Positions 23,313 to 37,112 of a stretch of DNA of 64,000 nucleotides are shown piece after piece. The translations under genes were made by a program, and so were the position numbers. Source of the DNA: Litoditis marina (taxonomy: Eukaryota > Nematoda > Chromadorea > Rhabditida > Rhabditidae); NCBI GenBank assembly GCA_964036275.1, contig CAXIWQ010000005.1, positions 1 through 64,000 on the forward strand, given 5' to 3'. Below the pieces are notes generated by a model. It worked only from the letters and a program-made list of their open reading frames with translations, was not told the DNA's origin and searched no databases. Each line of letters starts with the position of its first letter. Positions within the stretch are counted from its first letter, which is position 1.

Positions 23313-26300
23313 ATGTTAGTTGTTACTATAAGTGGAAAGATAGTCCAATTAAGTAGTAACAGCGTACTAAAGGTTTTTCATGTATACAAGCTCTGTATCG
23401 AAACTCAGAAAGTTCGAATTTTGGCCGCGCTGATATTCAATCGGCCGGATTCCGAAGTTTTCACAGGTCAATCTGAAGATTGTAAGAAAACCAATTGTTC
23501 CATGGTAGTTGTTACTATAAGTGGGGAGATAGTCCAACTGAGTAGTAACAGTGTACTAAAGGTTTATCATGTATACAAGCTCTGTATCGAAACTCAGAAA
23601 ATTCGAATTTTGGCCGCGCAGATATTGAATCGGCCGGATTTCGAAGTTTTCACAGGTCAATCTGGAGATTGTACGAAGGCCAATTGTTTCATAATAGTTG
23701 TTACAATAAGTGGGAAGATAGTCCAATTGAGTAGTAACAGTGTACTAAAGGTTTTTTCATGTATACAAGCTCTGTATCGAAACTCAGAAAGTTCGAATTT
23801 TGGCCGCGCTGATATTGAATCGGCCGGATTTCGAAGTTTTCACCGGTCAATCTGAAGATTGTAAGGAGGCCCATTGTTTTATGGTAGTTGTGACCATAAG
23901 TGGGAAGATAGTCCAATTGAGTAGTAACAGTGTACTAAAGGTTTTACATGTATACAAGCTCTGTATCGAAACTCAGAAAGTTCGAATATTGGCCGCGCTG
24001 ATATTGAATCGGCCGGATTTCGAAGTTTTCACCGGTCAACCTGAAGATTGTAAATAGGTCAATTGTTTCATGTTAGTTGTTACTATAAGTGGAAAGATAG
24101 TCCAATTAAGTAGTAACAGCGTACTAAAGGTTTTTCATGTATACAAGCTCTGTATCGAAACTCAGAAAGTTCGAATTTTGGCCGCACTGATATTCAATCG
24201 GCCGGATTCCGAAGTTTTCACAGGTCAATCTGAAGATTGTAAGGAGGCCAATTGTTTCATGTTAGTTGTTACTATAAGTGGAAAGATAGTCCAATTAAGT
24301 AGTAACAGCGTACTAAAGGTTTTTCATGTATACAAGCTCTGTATCGAAACTCAGAAAGTTCGAATTTTGGCCGCGCTGATATTGAATCGGCCGGATTTCG
24401 AAGTTTTCACCGGTCAATCTGAAGATTGTAAGGAGGCCAATTGTTTTATGGTAGTTGTGACCATAAGTGGGAAGATAGTCCAACTGAGTAGTAACAGTGT
24501 ACTAACGGTTTTTCATGTATACAAGCTCTGTATCGAAACTCAGAAAGTTCGAATTTTGGCCGCGTTGATATTCAATCGGCCGGATTTCGAAGTTTTCACA
24601 GGTCAATCTGGAGATTGTACGAAGGCCAATTGTTTCATAATAGTTGTTACAATAAGTGGGAAGATAGTCCAATTGAGTAGTAACAGTGTACTAAAGGTTT
24701 TTCATGTATACAAGCTCTGTATCGAAACTCAGAAAGTTCGAATTTTGGCCGCGCTGATATTGAATCGGCCGGATTTCGAAGTTTTCACCGGTCAATCTGA
24801 AGATTGTAAGGAGGCCAATTGTTTTATGGTAGTTGTGACCATAAGTGGGAAGATAGTCCAATTGAGTAGTAACAGTGTACTAAAGGTTTTACATGTATAC
24901 AAGCTCTGTATCGAAACTCAGAAAGTTCGAATATTGGCCGCGCTGATATTGAATCGGCCGGATTTCGAAGTTTTCACCGGTCAACCTGAAGATTGTAAAT
25001 AGGTCAATTGTTTCATATTAGTTGTTACTATAAGTGGAAAGATAGTCCAATTAAGTAGTAACAGCGTACTAAAGGTTTTTCATGTATACAAGCTCTGTAT
25101 CGAAACTCAGAAAGTTCGAATTTTGGCCGCGCTGATATTCAATCGGCCGGATTCCGAAGTTTTCACAGGTCAATCTGAAGATTGTAAGAAAACCAATTGT
25201 TCCATGGTAGTTGTTACTATAAGTGGGGAGATAGTCCAACTGAGTAGTAACAGTGTACTAAAGGTTTATCATGTATACAAGCTCTGTATCGAAACTCAGA
25301 AAGTTCGAATTTTGGCCGCGCAGATATTGAATCGGCCGGATTTCGAAGTTTTCACAGGTCAATCTGGAGATTGTACGAAGGCCAATTGTTTCATAATAGT
25401 TGTTACAATAAGTGGGAAGATAGTCCAATTGAGTAGTAACAGTGTACTAAAGGTTTTTTCATGTATACAAGCTCTGTATCGAAACTCAGAAAGTTCGAAT
25501 TTTGGCCGCGCTGATATTGAATCGGCCGGATTTCGAAGTTTTCACCGGTCAATCTGAAGATTGTAAGGAGGCCCATTGTTTTATGGTAGTTGTGACCATA
25601 AGTGGGAAGATAGTCCAATTAAGTAGTAACAGCGTACTAAAGGTTTTTCATGTATACAAGCTCTGTATCGAAACTCAGAAAGTTCGAATTTTGGCCGCGC
25701 TGATATTCAATCGGCCGGATTCCGAAGTTTTCACAGGTCAATCTGAAGATTGTAAGAAAACCAATTGTTCCATGGTAGTTGTTACTATAAGTGGGAAGAT
25801 AGTCCAACTGAGTAGTAACAGTGTACTAAAGGTTTATCATGTATACAAGCTCTGTATCGAAACTCAGAAAGTTCGAATTTTGGCCGCGCAGATATTGAAT
25901 CGGCCGGATTTCGAAGTTTTCACAGGTCAATCTGGAGATTGTACGAAGGCCAATTGTTTCATAATAGTTGTTACAATAAGTGGGAAGATAGTCCAATTGA
26001 GTAGTAACAGTGTACTAAAGGTTTTTTCATGTATACAAGCTCTGTATCGAAACTCAGAAAGTTCGAATTTTGGCCGCGCTGATATTGAATCGGCCGGATT
26101 TCGAAGTTTTCACCGGTCAATCTGAAGATTGTAAGGAGGCCCATTGTTTTATGGTAGTTGTGACCATAAGTGGGAAGATAGTCCAATTGAGTAGTAACAG
26201 TGTACTAAAGGTTTTACATGTATACAAGCTCTGTATCGAAACTCAGAAAGTTCGAATATTGGCCGCGCTGATATTGAATCGGCCGGATTTCGAAGTTTTC

Positions 26301-26339
26301 ACCGGTCAACCTGAAGATTGTAAATAGGTCAATTGTTTC

Positions 26340-29300
26340 ATGTTAGTTGTTACTATAAGTGGAAAGATAGTCCAATTAAGTAGTAACAGCGTACTAAAGG
26401 TTTTTCATGTATACAAGCTCTGTATCGAAACTCAGAAAGTTCGAATTTTGGCCGCACTGATATTCAATCGGCCGGATTCCGAAGTTTTCACAGGTCAATC
26501 TGAAGATTGTAAGGAGGCCAATTGTTTCATGTTAGTTGTTACTATAAGTGGAAAGATAGTCCAAAATTAAGTAGTAACAGCGTACTAAAGGTTTTTCATG
26601 TATACAAGCTCTGTATCGAAACTCAGAAAGTTCGAATTTTGGCCGCGCTGATATTGAATCGGCCGGATTTCGAAGTTTTCACCGGTCAATCTGAAGATTG
26701 TAAGGAGGCCAATTGTTTTATGGTAGTTGTGACCATAAGTGGGAAGATAGTCCAATTGAGTAGTAACAGTGTACTAAAGGTTTTACATGTATACAAGCTC
26801 TGTATCGAAACTCAGAAAGTTCGAATATTGGCCGCGCTGATATTGAATCGGCCGGATTTCGAAGTTTTCACCGGTCAACCTGAAGATTGTAAATAGGTCA
26901 ATTGTTTCATGTTAGTTGTTACTATAAGTGGAAAGATAGTCCAATTAAGTAGTAACAGCGTACTAAAGGTTTTTCATGTATACAAGCTCTGTATCGAAAC
27001 TCAGAAAGTTCGAATATTGGCCGCGCTGATATTGAATCGGCCGGATTTCGAAGTTTTCACCGGTCAACCTGAAGATTGTAAATAGGTCAATTGTTTCAAG
27101 TTAGTTGTTACTATAAGTGGAAAGATAGTCCAATTAAGTAGTAATAGCGTACTAAAGGTTTTTCATGTATACAAGCTCTGTATCGAAACTCAGAAAGTTC
27201 GAATATTGGCCGCGCTGATATTGAATCGGCCGGATTTCGAAGTTTTCACCGGTCAATCTGAAGATTGTAAGGAGGCCAATTGTTTCATGGTAGTTGTGAC
27301 CATAAGTGGGGAGATGGTCCAATTGAGTAGTAACAGTGTACTAAAGGTTTTACATGTATACAAGCTCTGTATCGAAACTCAGAAAGTTCGAATATTGGCC
27401 GCGCTGATATTGAATCGGCCGGATTTCGAAGTTTTCACCGGTCAACCTGAAGATTGTAAATAGGTCAATTGTTTCATGTTAGTTGTTACTATAAGTGGAA
27501 AGATAGTCCAATTAAGTAGTAACAGCGTACTAAAGGTTTTTCATGTATACAAGCTCTGTATCGAAACTCAGAAAGTTCGAATTTTGGCCGCACTGATATT
27601 CAATCGGCCGGATTCCGAAGTTTTCACAGGTCAATCTGAAGATTGTAAGGAGGCCAATTGTTTCATGTTAGTTGTTACTATAAGTGGAAAGATAGTCCAA
27701 TTAAGTAGTAACAGCGTACTAAAGGTTTTTCATGTATACAAGCTCTGTATCGAAACTCAGAAAGTTCGAATTTTGGCCGCGCTGATATTGAATCGGCCGG
27801 ATTTCGAAGTTTTCACCGGTCAATCTGAAGATTGTAAGGAGGCCAATTGTTTTATGGTAGTTGTGACCATAAGTGGGAAGATAGTCCAATTGAGTAGTAA
27901 CAGTGTACTAAAGGTTTTACATGTATACAAGCTCTGTATCGAAACTCAGAAAGTTCGAATATTGGCCGCGCTGATATTGAATCGGCCGGATTTCGAAGTT
28001 TTCACCGGTCAACCTGAAGATTGTAAATAGGTCAATTGTTTCATGTTAGTTGTTACTATAAGTGGAAAGATAGTCCAATTAAGTAGTAACAGCGTACTAA
28101 AGGTTTTTCATGTATACAAGCTCTGTATCGAAACTCAGAAAGTTCGAATATTGGCCGCGCTGATATTGAATCGGCCGGATTTCGAAGTTTTCACCGGTCA
28201 ACCTGAAGATTGTAAATAGGTCAATTGTTTCAAGTTAGTTGTTACTATAAGTGGAAAGATAGTCCAATTAAGTAGTAATAGCGTACTAAAGGTTTTTCAT
28301 GTATACAAGCTCTGTATCGAAACTCAGAAAGTTCGAATATTGGCCGCGCTGATATTGAATCGGCCGGATTTCGAAGTTTTCACCGGTCAATCTGAAGATT
28401 GTAAGGAGGCCAATTGTTTCATGGTAGTTGTGACCATAAGTGGGGAGATGGTCCAATTGAGTAGTAACAGTGTACTAAAGGTTTTACATGTATACAAGCT
28501 CTGTATCGAAACTCAGAAAGTTCGAATATTGGCCGCGCTGATATTGAATCGGCCGGATTTCGAAGTTTTCACCGGTCAACCTGAAGATTGTAAATAGGTC
28601 AATTGTTTCATGTTAGTTGTTACTATAAGTGGAAAGATAGTCCAATTAAGTAGTAACAGCGTACTAAAGGTTTTTCATGTATACAAGCTCTGTATCGAAA
28701 CTCAGAAAGTTCGAATTTTGGCCGCACTGATATTCAATCGGCCGGATTCCGAAGTTTTCACAGGTCAATCTGAAGATTGTAAGAAAACCAATTGTTCCAT
28801 GGTAGTTGTTACTATAAGTGGGGAGATAGTCCAACTGAGTAGTAACAGTGTACTAAAGGTTTTTCATGTATACAAGCTCTGTATCGAAACTCAGAAAGTT
28901 CGAATTTTGGCCGCGCAGATATTGAATCGGCCGGATTTCGAAGTTTTCACAGGTCGATCTGGAGATTGTACGAAGGCCAATTGTTTCATAATAGTTGTTA
29001 CAATAAGTGGGAAGATAGTCCAATTGAGTAGTAACAGTGTACTAAAGGTTTTTCATGTATACAAGCTCTGTATCGAAACTCAGAAAGTTCGAATTTTGGC
29101 CGCGCTGATATTGAATCGGCCGGATTTCGAAGTTTTCACCGGTCAATCTGAAGATTGCAAGGAGGCCAATTGTTTTATGGTAGTTGTGACCATAAGTGGG
29201 AAGATAGTCCAATTGAGTAGTAACAGTGTACTAAAGGTTTTACATGTATACAAGCTCTGTATCGAAACTCAGAAAGTTCGAATATTGGCCGCGCTGATAT

Positions 29301-29365
29301 TGAATCGGCCGGATTTCGAAGTTTTCACCGGTCAACCTGAAGATTGTAAATAGGTCAATTGTTTC
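26340..29365 (+). repeat. SatB higher-order repeat of about 1134 bp
   Basis: Starts at 26340, 27476 and 28610 are 1136 and 1134 bp apart, i.e. six monomers. The first block carries two extra bases in CCAAAATTAAG near 26565. Subtype order is shared across the blocks, including two successive GTAAATAG monomers in the first two. Confidence 0.75.
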
Positions 29366-32300
29366 ATGTTAGTTGTTACTATACGTGGAAAGATAGTCCA
29401 ATTAAGTAGTAACAGCGTACTAAAGGTTTTTCATGTATACAAGCTCTGTATCGAAACTCAGAAAGTTCGAAATTTGGCCGCGCTGATATTCAATCGGCCG
29501 GATTCCGAAGTTTTCACAGGTCAATCTGAAGATTGTAAGAAAACCAATTGTTCCATGGTAGTTGTTACTATAAGTGGGGAGATAGTTCAACTGAGTAGTA
29601 ACAGTGTACTAAAGGTTTATCATGTATACAAGCTCTGTATCGAAACTCAGAAAGTTCGAATTTTGGCCGCGCAGATATTGAATCGGCCGGATTTCGAAGT
29701 TTTCACAGGTCAATCTGGAGATTGTACGAAGGCCAATTGTTTCATAATAGTTGTTACAATAAGTGGGAAGATAGTCCAATTGAGTAGTAACAGTGTACTA
29801 GAGGTTTTTCATGTATACAAGCTCTGTATCGAAACTCAGAAAGTTCGAATTTTGGCCGCGCTGATATTGAATCGGCCGGATTTCGAAGTTTTCACCGGTC
29901 AACCTGAAGATTGTAAATAGGTCAATTGTTTCATGTTAGTTGTTACTATAAGTGGGAAGATAGTCCAATCAAGTAGTAACAGTGTACTAAAGGTTTTTCA
30001 TGTAGACAAGCTCTGTATCGAAACTCAGAAAGTTCGAATTTTGGCCGCGCTGATATTGAATCGGCCGGATTTCGAAGTTTTCACCGGTCAACCTGAAGAT
30101 TGTAAATAGGTCAATTGTTTCATGTTAGTTGTTACTATAAGTGGAAAGATAGTCCAATTAAGTAGTAATAGCGTACTAAAGGTTTTTCATGTATACAAGC
30201 TCTGTATCGAAACTCAGAAAGTGCGAATTTTGGCCGCGCTGATATTCAATCGGCCGGATTCCGCAGTTTTCACAGGTCAATCTGAAGATTGTAAGAAAAC
30301 CAATTGTTTCATGGTAGTTGTTACTATAAGTGGGAAGATAGTCCAATCAAGTAGTAACAGTGTACTAAAGGTTTTTCATGTAGACAAGCTCTGTATCGAA
30401 ACTCAGAAAGTTCGAATTTTGGCCGCGCTGATATTGAATCGGCCGGATTTCGAAGTTTTCACCGGTCAACCTGAAGATTGTAAATAGGTCAATTGTTTCA
30501 TGTTAGTTGTTACTATAAGTGGAAAGATAGTCCAATTAAGTAGTAACAGCGTACTAAAGGTTTTTCATGTATACAAGCTCTGTATCGAAACTCAGAAAGT
30601 TCGAATATTGGCCGCGCTGATATTGAATCGGCCGGATTTCGAAGTTTTCACCGGTCAATCTGAAGATTGTAAGGAGGCCAATTGTTTCATGGTAGTTGTG
30701 ACCATAAGTGGGGAGATGGTCCAATTGAGTAGTAACAGTGTACTAAAGGTTTTACATGTATACAAGCTCTGTATCGAAACTCAGAAAGTTCGAATATTGG
30801 CCGCGCTGATATTGAATCGGCCGGATTTCGAAGTTTTCACCGGTCAACCTGAAGATTGTAAATAGGTCAATTGTTTCATGTTAGTTGTTACTATAAGTGG
30901 AAAGATAGTCCAATTAAGTAGTAACAGCGTACTAAAGGTTTTTCATGTATACAAGCTCTGTATCGAAACTCAGAAAGTTCGAATTTTGGCCGCACTGATA
31001 TTCAATCGGCCGGATTCCGAAGTTTTCACAGGTCAATCTGAAGATTGTAAGAAAACCAATTGTTCCATGGTAGTTGTTACTATAAGTGGGGAGATAGTCC
31101 AACTGAGTAGTAACAGTGTACTAAAGGTTTTTCATGTATACAAGCTCTGTATCGAAACTCAGAAAGTTCGAATTTTGGCCGCGCAGATATTGAATCGGCC
31201 GGATTTCGAAGTTTGCACAGGTCAATCTGGAGATTGTACGAAGGCCAATTGTTTCATAATAGTTGTTACAATAAGTGGGAAGATAGTCCAATTGAGTAGT
31301 AACAGTGTACTAAAGGTTTTTCATGTATACAAGCTCTGTATCGAAACTCAGAAAGTTCGAATTTTGGCCGCGCTGATATTGAATCGGCCGGATTTCGAAG
31401 TTTTCACCGGTCAATCTGAAGATTGTAAGGAGGCCAATTGTTTTATGGTAGTTGTGACCATAAGTGGAAAGATAGTCCAATTGAGTAGTAACAGTGTACT
31501 AAAGGTTTTACATGTATACAAGCTCTGTATCGAAACTCAGAAAGTTCGAATATTGGCCGCGCTGATATTGAATCGGCCGGATTTCGAAGTTTTCACCGGT
31601 CAACCTGAAGATTGTAAATAGGTCAATTGTTTCATGTTAGTTGTTACTATAAGTGGAAAGATAGTCCAATTAAGTAGTAACAGCGTACTAAAGGTTTTTC
31701 ATGTATACAAGCTCTGTATCGAAACTCAGAAAGTTCGAATTTTGGCCGCGCTGATATTCAATCGGCCGGATTCCGAAGTTTTCACAGGTCAATCTGAAGA
31801 TTGTAAGAAAACCAATTGTTCCATGGTAGTTGTTACTATAAGTGGGGAGATAGTCCAACTGAGTAGTAACAGTGTACTAAAGGTTTATCATGTATACAAG
31901 CTCTGTATCGAAACTCAGAAAGTTCGAATTTTGGCCGCGCAGATATTGAATCGGCCGGATTTCGAAGTTTTCACAGGTCAATCTGGAGATTGTACGAAGG
32001 CCAATTGTTTCATAATAGTTGTTACAATAAGTGGGAAGATAGTCCAATTGAGTAGTAACAGTGTACTAAAGGTTTTTCATGTATACAAGCTCTGTATCGA
32101 AACTCAGAAAGTTCGAATTTTGGCCGCGCTGATATTGAATCGGCCGGATTTCGAAGTTTTCACCGGTCAATCTGAAGATTGTAAGGAGGCCAATTGTTTT
32201 ATGGTAGTTGTGACCATAAGTGGGAAGATAGTCCAATTGAGTAGTAACAGTGTACTAAAGGTTTTACATGTATACAAGCTCTGTATCGAAACTCAGAAAG

Positions 32301-35300
32301 TTCGAATATTGGCCGCGCTGATATTGAATCGGCCGGATTTCGAAGTTTTCACCGGTCAACCTGAAGATTGTAAATAGGTCAATTGTTTCAAGTTAGTTGT
32401 TACTATAAGTGGAAAGATAGTCCAATTAAGTAGTAATAGCGTACTAAAGGTTTTTCATGTATACAAGCTCTGTATCGAAACTCAGAAAGTTCGAATTTTG
32501 GCCGCGCTGATATTCAATCGGCCGGATTCCGAAGTTTTCACAGGTCAATCTGAAGATTGTAAGAAAACCAATTGTTTCATGGTAGTTGTTACTATAAGTG
32601 GGAAGATAGTCCAATCAAATAGTAACAGTGTACTAAAGGTTTTTCATGTAGACAAGCTCTGTATCGAAACTCAGAAAGTTCGAATTTTGGCCGCGCTGAT
32701 ATTGAATCGGCCGGATTTCGAAGTTTTCACCGGTCAACCTGAAGATTGTAAATAGGTCAATTGTTTCATGTTAGTTGTTACTATAAGTGGAAAAATAGTC
32801 CAATTAAGTAGTAACAGCGTACTAAAGGTTTTTCATGTATACAAGCTCTGTATCGAAACTCAGAAAGTTCGAATTTTGGCCGCGCTGATATTCAATCGGC
32901 CGGATTCCGAAGTTTTCACAGGTCAATCTGAAAATTATAAGAAAACCAATTGTTTCATGGTAGTTGTTACTATAAGTGGGGAGATAGTCCAACTGAGTAG
33001 TAACAGTGTACTAAAGGTTTTTCATGTATACAAGCTCTGTATCGAAACTCAGAAAGTTCGAATTTTGGCCGCGTTGATATTTAATCGGCCGGATTTCGAA
33101 GTTTTCACAGGTCAATCTGGAGATTGTACGAAGGCCAATCGTTTCATAATAGCTGTTACAATAAGTGGGAAGATAGTCCAATTGAGTAGTAACAGTGTAC
33201 TGAAGGTTTTTCATGTGTACAAGCTCTGTATCGAAACTCAGAAAGTTCGAATTTTGGCCGCGCTGATATTGAATCGGCCGGATTTCGAAGTTTTCACCGG
33301 TCAATCTGAAGATTGTAAGGAGGCCAATTGTTTCATGGTAGTTGTGACCATAAGTGGGGAGATGGTCCAATTGAGTAGTAACAGTGTACTAAAGGTTTTA
33401 CATGTATACAAGCTCTGTATCGAAACTCAGAAAGTTCGAATATTGGCCGCGCTGATATTGAATCGGCCGGATTTCGAAGTTTTCACCGGTCAACCTGAAG
33501 ATTGTAAATAGGTCAATTGTTTCATGTTAGTTGTTACTATAAGTGGAAAGATAGTCCAATTAAGTAGTAACAGCGTACTAAAGGTTTTTCATGTATACAA
33601 GCTCTGTATCGAAACTCAGAAAGTTCGAATTTTGGCCGCACTGATATTCAATCGGCCGGATTCCGAAGTTTTCACAGGTCAATCTGAAGATTGTAAGGAG
33701 GCCAATTGTTTCATGTTAGTTATTACTATAAGTGGAAAGATAGTCCAATTAAGTAGTAACAGCGTACTAAAGGTTTTTCATGTATACAAGCTCTGTATCG
33801 AAACTCAGAAAGTTCGAATTTTGGCCGCGCTGATATTGAATCGGCCGGATTTCGAAGTTTTCACCGGTCAATCTGAAGATTGTAAGGAGGCCAATTGTTT
33901 TATGGTAGTTGTGACCATAAGTGGGAAGATAGTCCAATTGAGTAGTAACAGTGTACTAAAGGTTTTACATGTATACAAGCTCTGTATCGAAACTCAGAAA
34001 GTTCGAATATTGGCCGCGCTGATATTGAATCGGCCGGATTTCGAAGTTTTCACCGGTCAACCTGAAGATTGTAAATAGGTCAATTGTTTCATGTTAGTTG
34101 TTATTATAAGTGGAAAGATAGTCCAATTAAGTAGTAACAGCGTACTAAAGGTTTTTCATGTATACAAGCTCTGTATCGAAACTCAGAAAGTTCGAATATT
34201 GGCCGCGCTGATATTGAATCGGCCGGATTTCGAAGTTTTCACCGGTCAACCTGAAGATTGTAAATAGGTCAATTGTTTCAAGTTTGTTCTTACTATAAGT
34301 GGAAAGATAGTCCAATTAAGTAGTAATAGCGTACTAAAGGTTTTTCATGTATACAAGCTCTGTATCGAAACTCAGAAAGTTCGAATTTTGGCCGCGCTGA
34401 TATTGAATCGGCCGGATTTCGAAGTTTTCACCGGTCAATCTGAAGATTGTAAGGAGGCCAATTGTTTTATGGTAGTTGTGACCATAAGTGGGAAGATAGT
34501 CCAATTGAGTAGTAACAGTGTACTAAAGGTTTTACATGTATACAAGCTCTGTATCGAAACTCAGAAAGTTCGAATATTGGCCGCGCTGATATTGAATCGG
34601 CCGGATTTCGAAGTTTTCACCGGTCAACCTGAAGATTGTAAATAGGTCAATTGTTTCATGTTAGTTGTTATTATAAGTGGAAAGATAGTCCAATTAAGTA
34701 GTAACAGCGTACTAAAGGTTTTTCATGTATACAAGCTCTGTATCGAAACTCAGAAAGTTCGAATATTGGCCGCGCTGATATTGAATCGGCCGGATTTCGA
34801 AGTTTTCACCGGTCAACCTGAAGATTGTAAATAGGTCAATTGTTTCAAGTTAGTTGTTACTGTAAGTGGAAAGATAGTCCAATTAAGTAGTAATAGCGTA
34901 CTAAAGGTTTTTCATGTATACAAGCTCTGTATCGAAACTCAGAAAGTTCGAATATTGGCCGCGCTGATATTGAATCGGCCGGATTTCGAAGTTTTCACCG
35001 GTCAATCTGAAGATTGTAAGGAGGCCAATTGTTTCATGGTAGTTGTGACCATAAGTGGGGAGATGGTCCAATTGAGTAGTAACAGTGTACTAAAGGTTTT
35101 ACATGTATACAAGCTCTGTATCGAAACTCAGAAAGTTCGAATATTGGCCGCGCTGATATTGAATCGGCCGGATTTCGAAGTTTTCACCGGTCAACCTGAA
35201 GATTGTAAATAGGTCAATTGTTTCATGTTAGTTGTTACTATAAGTGAAAAGATAGTCCAATTAAGTAGTAATAGCGTACTAAAGGTTTTTCATGTATACA

Positions 35301-36919
35301 AGCTCTGTATCGAAACTCAGAAAGTTCGAATATTGGCCGCGCTGATATTGAATCGGCCGGATTTCGAAGTTTTCACCGGTCAATCTGAAGATTGTAAGGA
35401 GGCCAATTGTTTTATGGTAGTTGTGACCATAAGTGGGAAGATAGTCCAATTAAGTAGTAACAGTGTACTAAAGGTTTTACATGTATACAAGCTCTGTATC
35501 GAAATTCAGAAAGTTCGAATTTTGGCCGCGCTGATATTGAATCGGCCGGATTTCGAAGTTTTCACCGGTCAATCTGAAGATTGTAAGGAGGCCAATTGTT
35601 TTATGGTAGTTGTGACCATAAGTGGGAAGATAGTCCAATTAAGTAGTAACAGTGTACTAAAGGTTTTACATGTATACAAGCGCTGTATCGAAACTCAGAA
35701 AGTTCGAATATTGGCCGCGCTGATATTGAATCGGCCGGATTTCGAAGTTTTCACCGGTCAACCTGAAGATTGTAAATAGGTCAATTGTTTCATGTTAGTT
35801 GTTACTATAAGTGGAAAGATAGTCCAATTAAGTAGTAACAGCGTACTAAAGGTTTTTCATGTATACAAGCTCTGTATCGAAACTCAGAAAGTTCGAATAT
35901 TGGCCGCGCTGATATTGAATCGGCCGGATTTCGAAGTTTTCACCGGTCAATCTGAAGATTGTAAGGAGGCCAATTGTTTCATGGTAGTTGTTACTATAAG
36001 TGGGGAGATAGTCCAACTGAGTAGTAACAGTGTACTAAAGGGTTTTCATGTATACAAGCTCTGTATCGAAACTCAGAAAGTTCGAATTTTGGCCGCGTTG
36101 ATATTCAATCGGCCGGATTTCGAAGTTTTCACAGGTCAATCTGGAGATTGTACGAAGGCCAATTGTTTCATAATAGTTGTTACAATAAGTGGGAAGATAG
36201 TCCAATTGAGTAGTAACAGTGTACTGAAGGTTTTTCATGTATACAAGCTCTGTATCGAAACTCAGAAAGTTCGAATTTTGGCCGCGCTGATATTGAATCG
36301 GCCGGATTTCGAAGTTTTCACCGGTCAATCTGAAGATTGTAAGGAGGCCAATTGTTTCATGGTAGTTGTGACCATAAGTGGGGAGATGGTCCAATTGAGT
36401 AGTAACAGTGTACTAAAGGTTTCACATGTATACAAGCTCTGTATCGAAACTCAGAAAGTTCGAATATTGGCCGCGCAGATATTCAATCGGCCGGATTCCG
36501 AAGTTTTCACAGGTCAATCTGAAGATTGTAAGGAGGCCAATTGTTTTATGGTAGTTGTTACTATAAGTGGAAAGGTAGTCCAATTAAGTAGTAACAGCGT
36601 ACTAAAGGTTTTTCATGTATACAAGCTCTGTATCGAAACTCAGAAAGTTCGAATTTTGGCCGCGCTGATATTCAATCGGCCGGATTCCGAAGTTTTCACA
36701 GGTCAATCTGAAGATTGTAAGAAAACCAATTGTTCCATGGTAGTTGTTACTATAAGTGGGGAGATAGTCCAACTGAGTAGTAACAGTGTACTAAAGGTTT
36801 TTCATGTAGACAAGCTCTGTATCGAAACTCAGAAAGTTCGAATTTTGGCCGCGCTGATATTGAATCGGCCGGATTTCGAAGTTTTCACAGGTCAATCTGA
36901 ACATTGTACGAAGGCCAAT

Positions 36920-37024
36920 GTTCAACTGATGATGACCCAACCCTCTGAGAAAACCCAAAACCGTCTTGAATCAGGGTCGAAACGGTTTTGAGTTTATCTC
37001 TTACTGAGCACATTAACCTAATCA
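36920..37024 (+). repeat. 105-bp SatA-derived module inside a SatB monomer (copy 1)
   Basis: SatB reads GGCCAAT, then 105 bp of SatA-like sequence, then TGTTTCATAATAG, so no SatB base is lost. The module starts at GTTCAACTGATGA, exactly where the 5' strand of SatA hairpin 1 ends. It runs through hairpin 2 to GAGCACATT, then AACCTAATCA, which resembles a stretch about 70 bp further on in SatA. Hairpin 2 reads CAAAACCGT (36956-36964) and ACGGTTTTG (36982-36990): against SatA, one T-A pair became C-G and one A-T pair was lost on both strands. Confidence 0.9.
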
Positions 37025-37112
37025 TGTTTCATAATAGTTGTTACAATAAGTGGGAAGATAGTCCAATTAAGTGGTAACAGTGTACGGAAGGTTTTTCATG
37101 TATACAAGCTCT

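Larger units (their letters stand above)
8024..36919 (+). repeat. Main SatB array, 189-bp monomer
   Basis: About 153 tandem copies of a 189-bp monomer. Each contains the perfect palindrome TGTATACA, a CGGCCG site, and often ACCGGT. Monomer subtypes differ at a limited set of sites: ACAGGT or ACCGGT, CTGATA or CAGATA, TTTCATGG or TTCCATGG, and TGTATACA or TGTAGACA. One subtype ends in GATTGTAAATAG. Because 189 is a multiple of three and one frame is open in most subtypes, long ORFs occur on the plus strand, with others on the minus strand. They break only at the GTAAATAG subtype or at 1-2 bp indels. Many subtype differences change the amino acid, so I do not regard these as genes. Confidence 0.97.

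Noticed and set aside
8084..36991. Long plus-strand ORFs through SatB as a family of repeat proteins
   Set aside because: They start and stop wherever a monomer subtype provides ATG and TAG, carry many amino-acid-changing differences, and lack introns, signals or recognisable domains. The period of 63 codons explains them.
36920..37024. Target-site duplication of TGTT around the 105-bp module
   Set aside because: The left side reads CCAATGTT where the empty site has CCAATTGTT, so a clean duplication does not fit; shared GTT is better described as microhomology.
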